Origin: Rhodobacter sp.
Lineage (GTDB): Bacteria; Pseudomonadota; Alphaproteobacteria; Rhodobacterales; Rhodobacteraceae
Direction: 5' to 3'
Assembly (NCBI GenBank): GCA_027482795.1
Contig: JAIXVS010000166.1
Coordinates: 1 to 5,747, forward strand
DNA length: 5,747 nucleotides
Part shown: piece after piece, positions 5,519 to 5,747 of the stretch
Numbering within the stretch: position 1 is the first letter of the stretch
Layout of the letters: the number at the start of each line of letters is the position of its first letter
Position numbers and translations under genes: made by a program
Notes under the pieces: generated by a model
The model's database searches: none
Seen by the model: the letters and a program-made list of their open reading frames with translations, nothing else
Told to the model about the DNA's origin: nothing

Positions 5519-5747
5519 CTATTCCTTTCGGGAGGCCAGCGCGTTTAGCGCGGCCACGGCGATTGCACTGCCGCCTAAGCGCCCGCGCACCACCATGGCG
5601 GGGCAGGGCGGGGCGGCCATCAGCGCGTCTTTGCTTTCAGCCGCGCCGATAAAGCCCACGGGGCAGCCGATAATGGCAGCAGGGCGCGGGCAGGTGGGGT
5701 CTTCTAGCATGTTCAGCAGATGAAACAGCGCGGTGGGGGCATTGCCG
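5519..5747 (-). CDS. cobH: Precorrin-8X methylmutase CobH, C-terminal part (start beyond right edge)
   Basis: CobH moves the methyl group from C11 to C12 of precorrin-8X to make hydrogenobyrinic acid. Only the last 75 codons plus the stop TAG (5521-5519) are visible, roughly a third of the usual 210 or so residues. Reading in from the edge gives GNAPTALFHLLN, then IIGCPVGFIGAAESK and RGRLGGSAIAVAALNAL, which match the conserved CobH/CbiC C-terminal half (NAPTAL, PVGF, AAESK, GGS..AVNAL). An ATG at 5710 is internal, not the start, because the frame and the conserved NAPTAL motif continue upstream of it. The catalytic His, in the N-terminal half of known CobH, is outside the window. It appears to be the upstream member of the cobH-cobI-cobJ run, with only 3 bp before cobI. 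Confidence 0.92.
   Translation of the reverse strand, partial: GNAPTALFHLLNMLEDPTCPRPAAIIGCPVGFIGAAESKDALMAAPPCPAMVVRGRLGGSAIAVAALNALASRKE

Overview
The window is a solid block of aerobic-type cobalamin (vitamin B12) corrin-ring genes. The GC-rich sequence, its codon choice and the gene set (cobH, cobI, cobJ, cobK, a fused cobL, a small separate cobE, cobM, cobB) suggest an alphaproteobacterium, most likely of the Rhodobacterales. I cannot name a genus or species from the sequence alone.

Layout. Seven genes lie on the minus strand, read from the right edge: cobH (5' part outside the window), cobI, cobJ, then, beyond cobK, cobL, cobE, cobM and cobB (3' part outside the window). cobK alone lies on the plus strand, between cobJ and cobL. 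Only three bases (5516-5518) are non-coding. Four same-strand junctions (cobI/cobJ, cobL/cobE, cobE/cobM, cobM/cobB) are the 4-base ATGA type, in which the stop of one gene overlaps the start of the next. cobK and cobL start on opposite strands within one CATG (3312-3315), and cobK and cobJ overlap tail to tail by 25 bp (4038-4062).

Pathway. CobI methylates precorrin-2 at C20, CobJ methylates precorrin-3B at C17 and contracts the ring, CobM methylates precorrin-4 at C11, and CobK reduces precorrin-6A. CobL methylates C5 and C15 and decarboxylates the C12 side chain, CobH moves the C11 methyl to C12 to give hydrogenobyrinic acid, and CobB amidates the a and c side chains. CobE is a small accessory protein related to the CbiG C-terminal domain. 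The steps between CobI and CobJ (CobG or CobZ) and between CobM and CobK (CobF), and everything after CobB, are not encoded here.

Regulation. I see no cobalamin riboswitch, tRNA, rRNA, CRISPR array, mobile element or convincing terminator. With no intergenic DNA, any promoter for cobK or cobL must lie inside the other gene, and any riboswitch for the main operon must lie upstream of cobH.

The enzymes are well-known families and I do not see a new biochemical system. The unusual part is the cobJ-cobK-cobL arrangement. There the minus strand opposite cobK carries an open frame that starts on the cobJ stop (ATGA) and ends just past the cobL start. It may be only a by-product of GC-rich codon use, but it could let ribosomes cross the antisense stretch.
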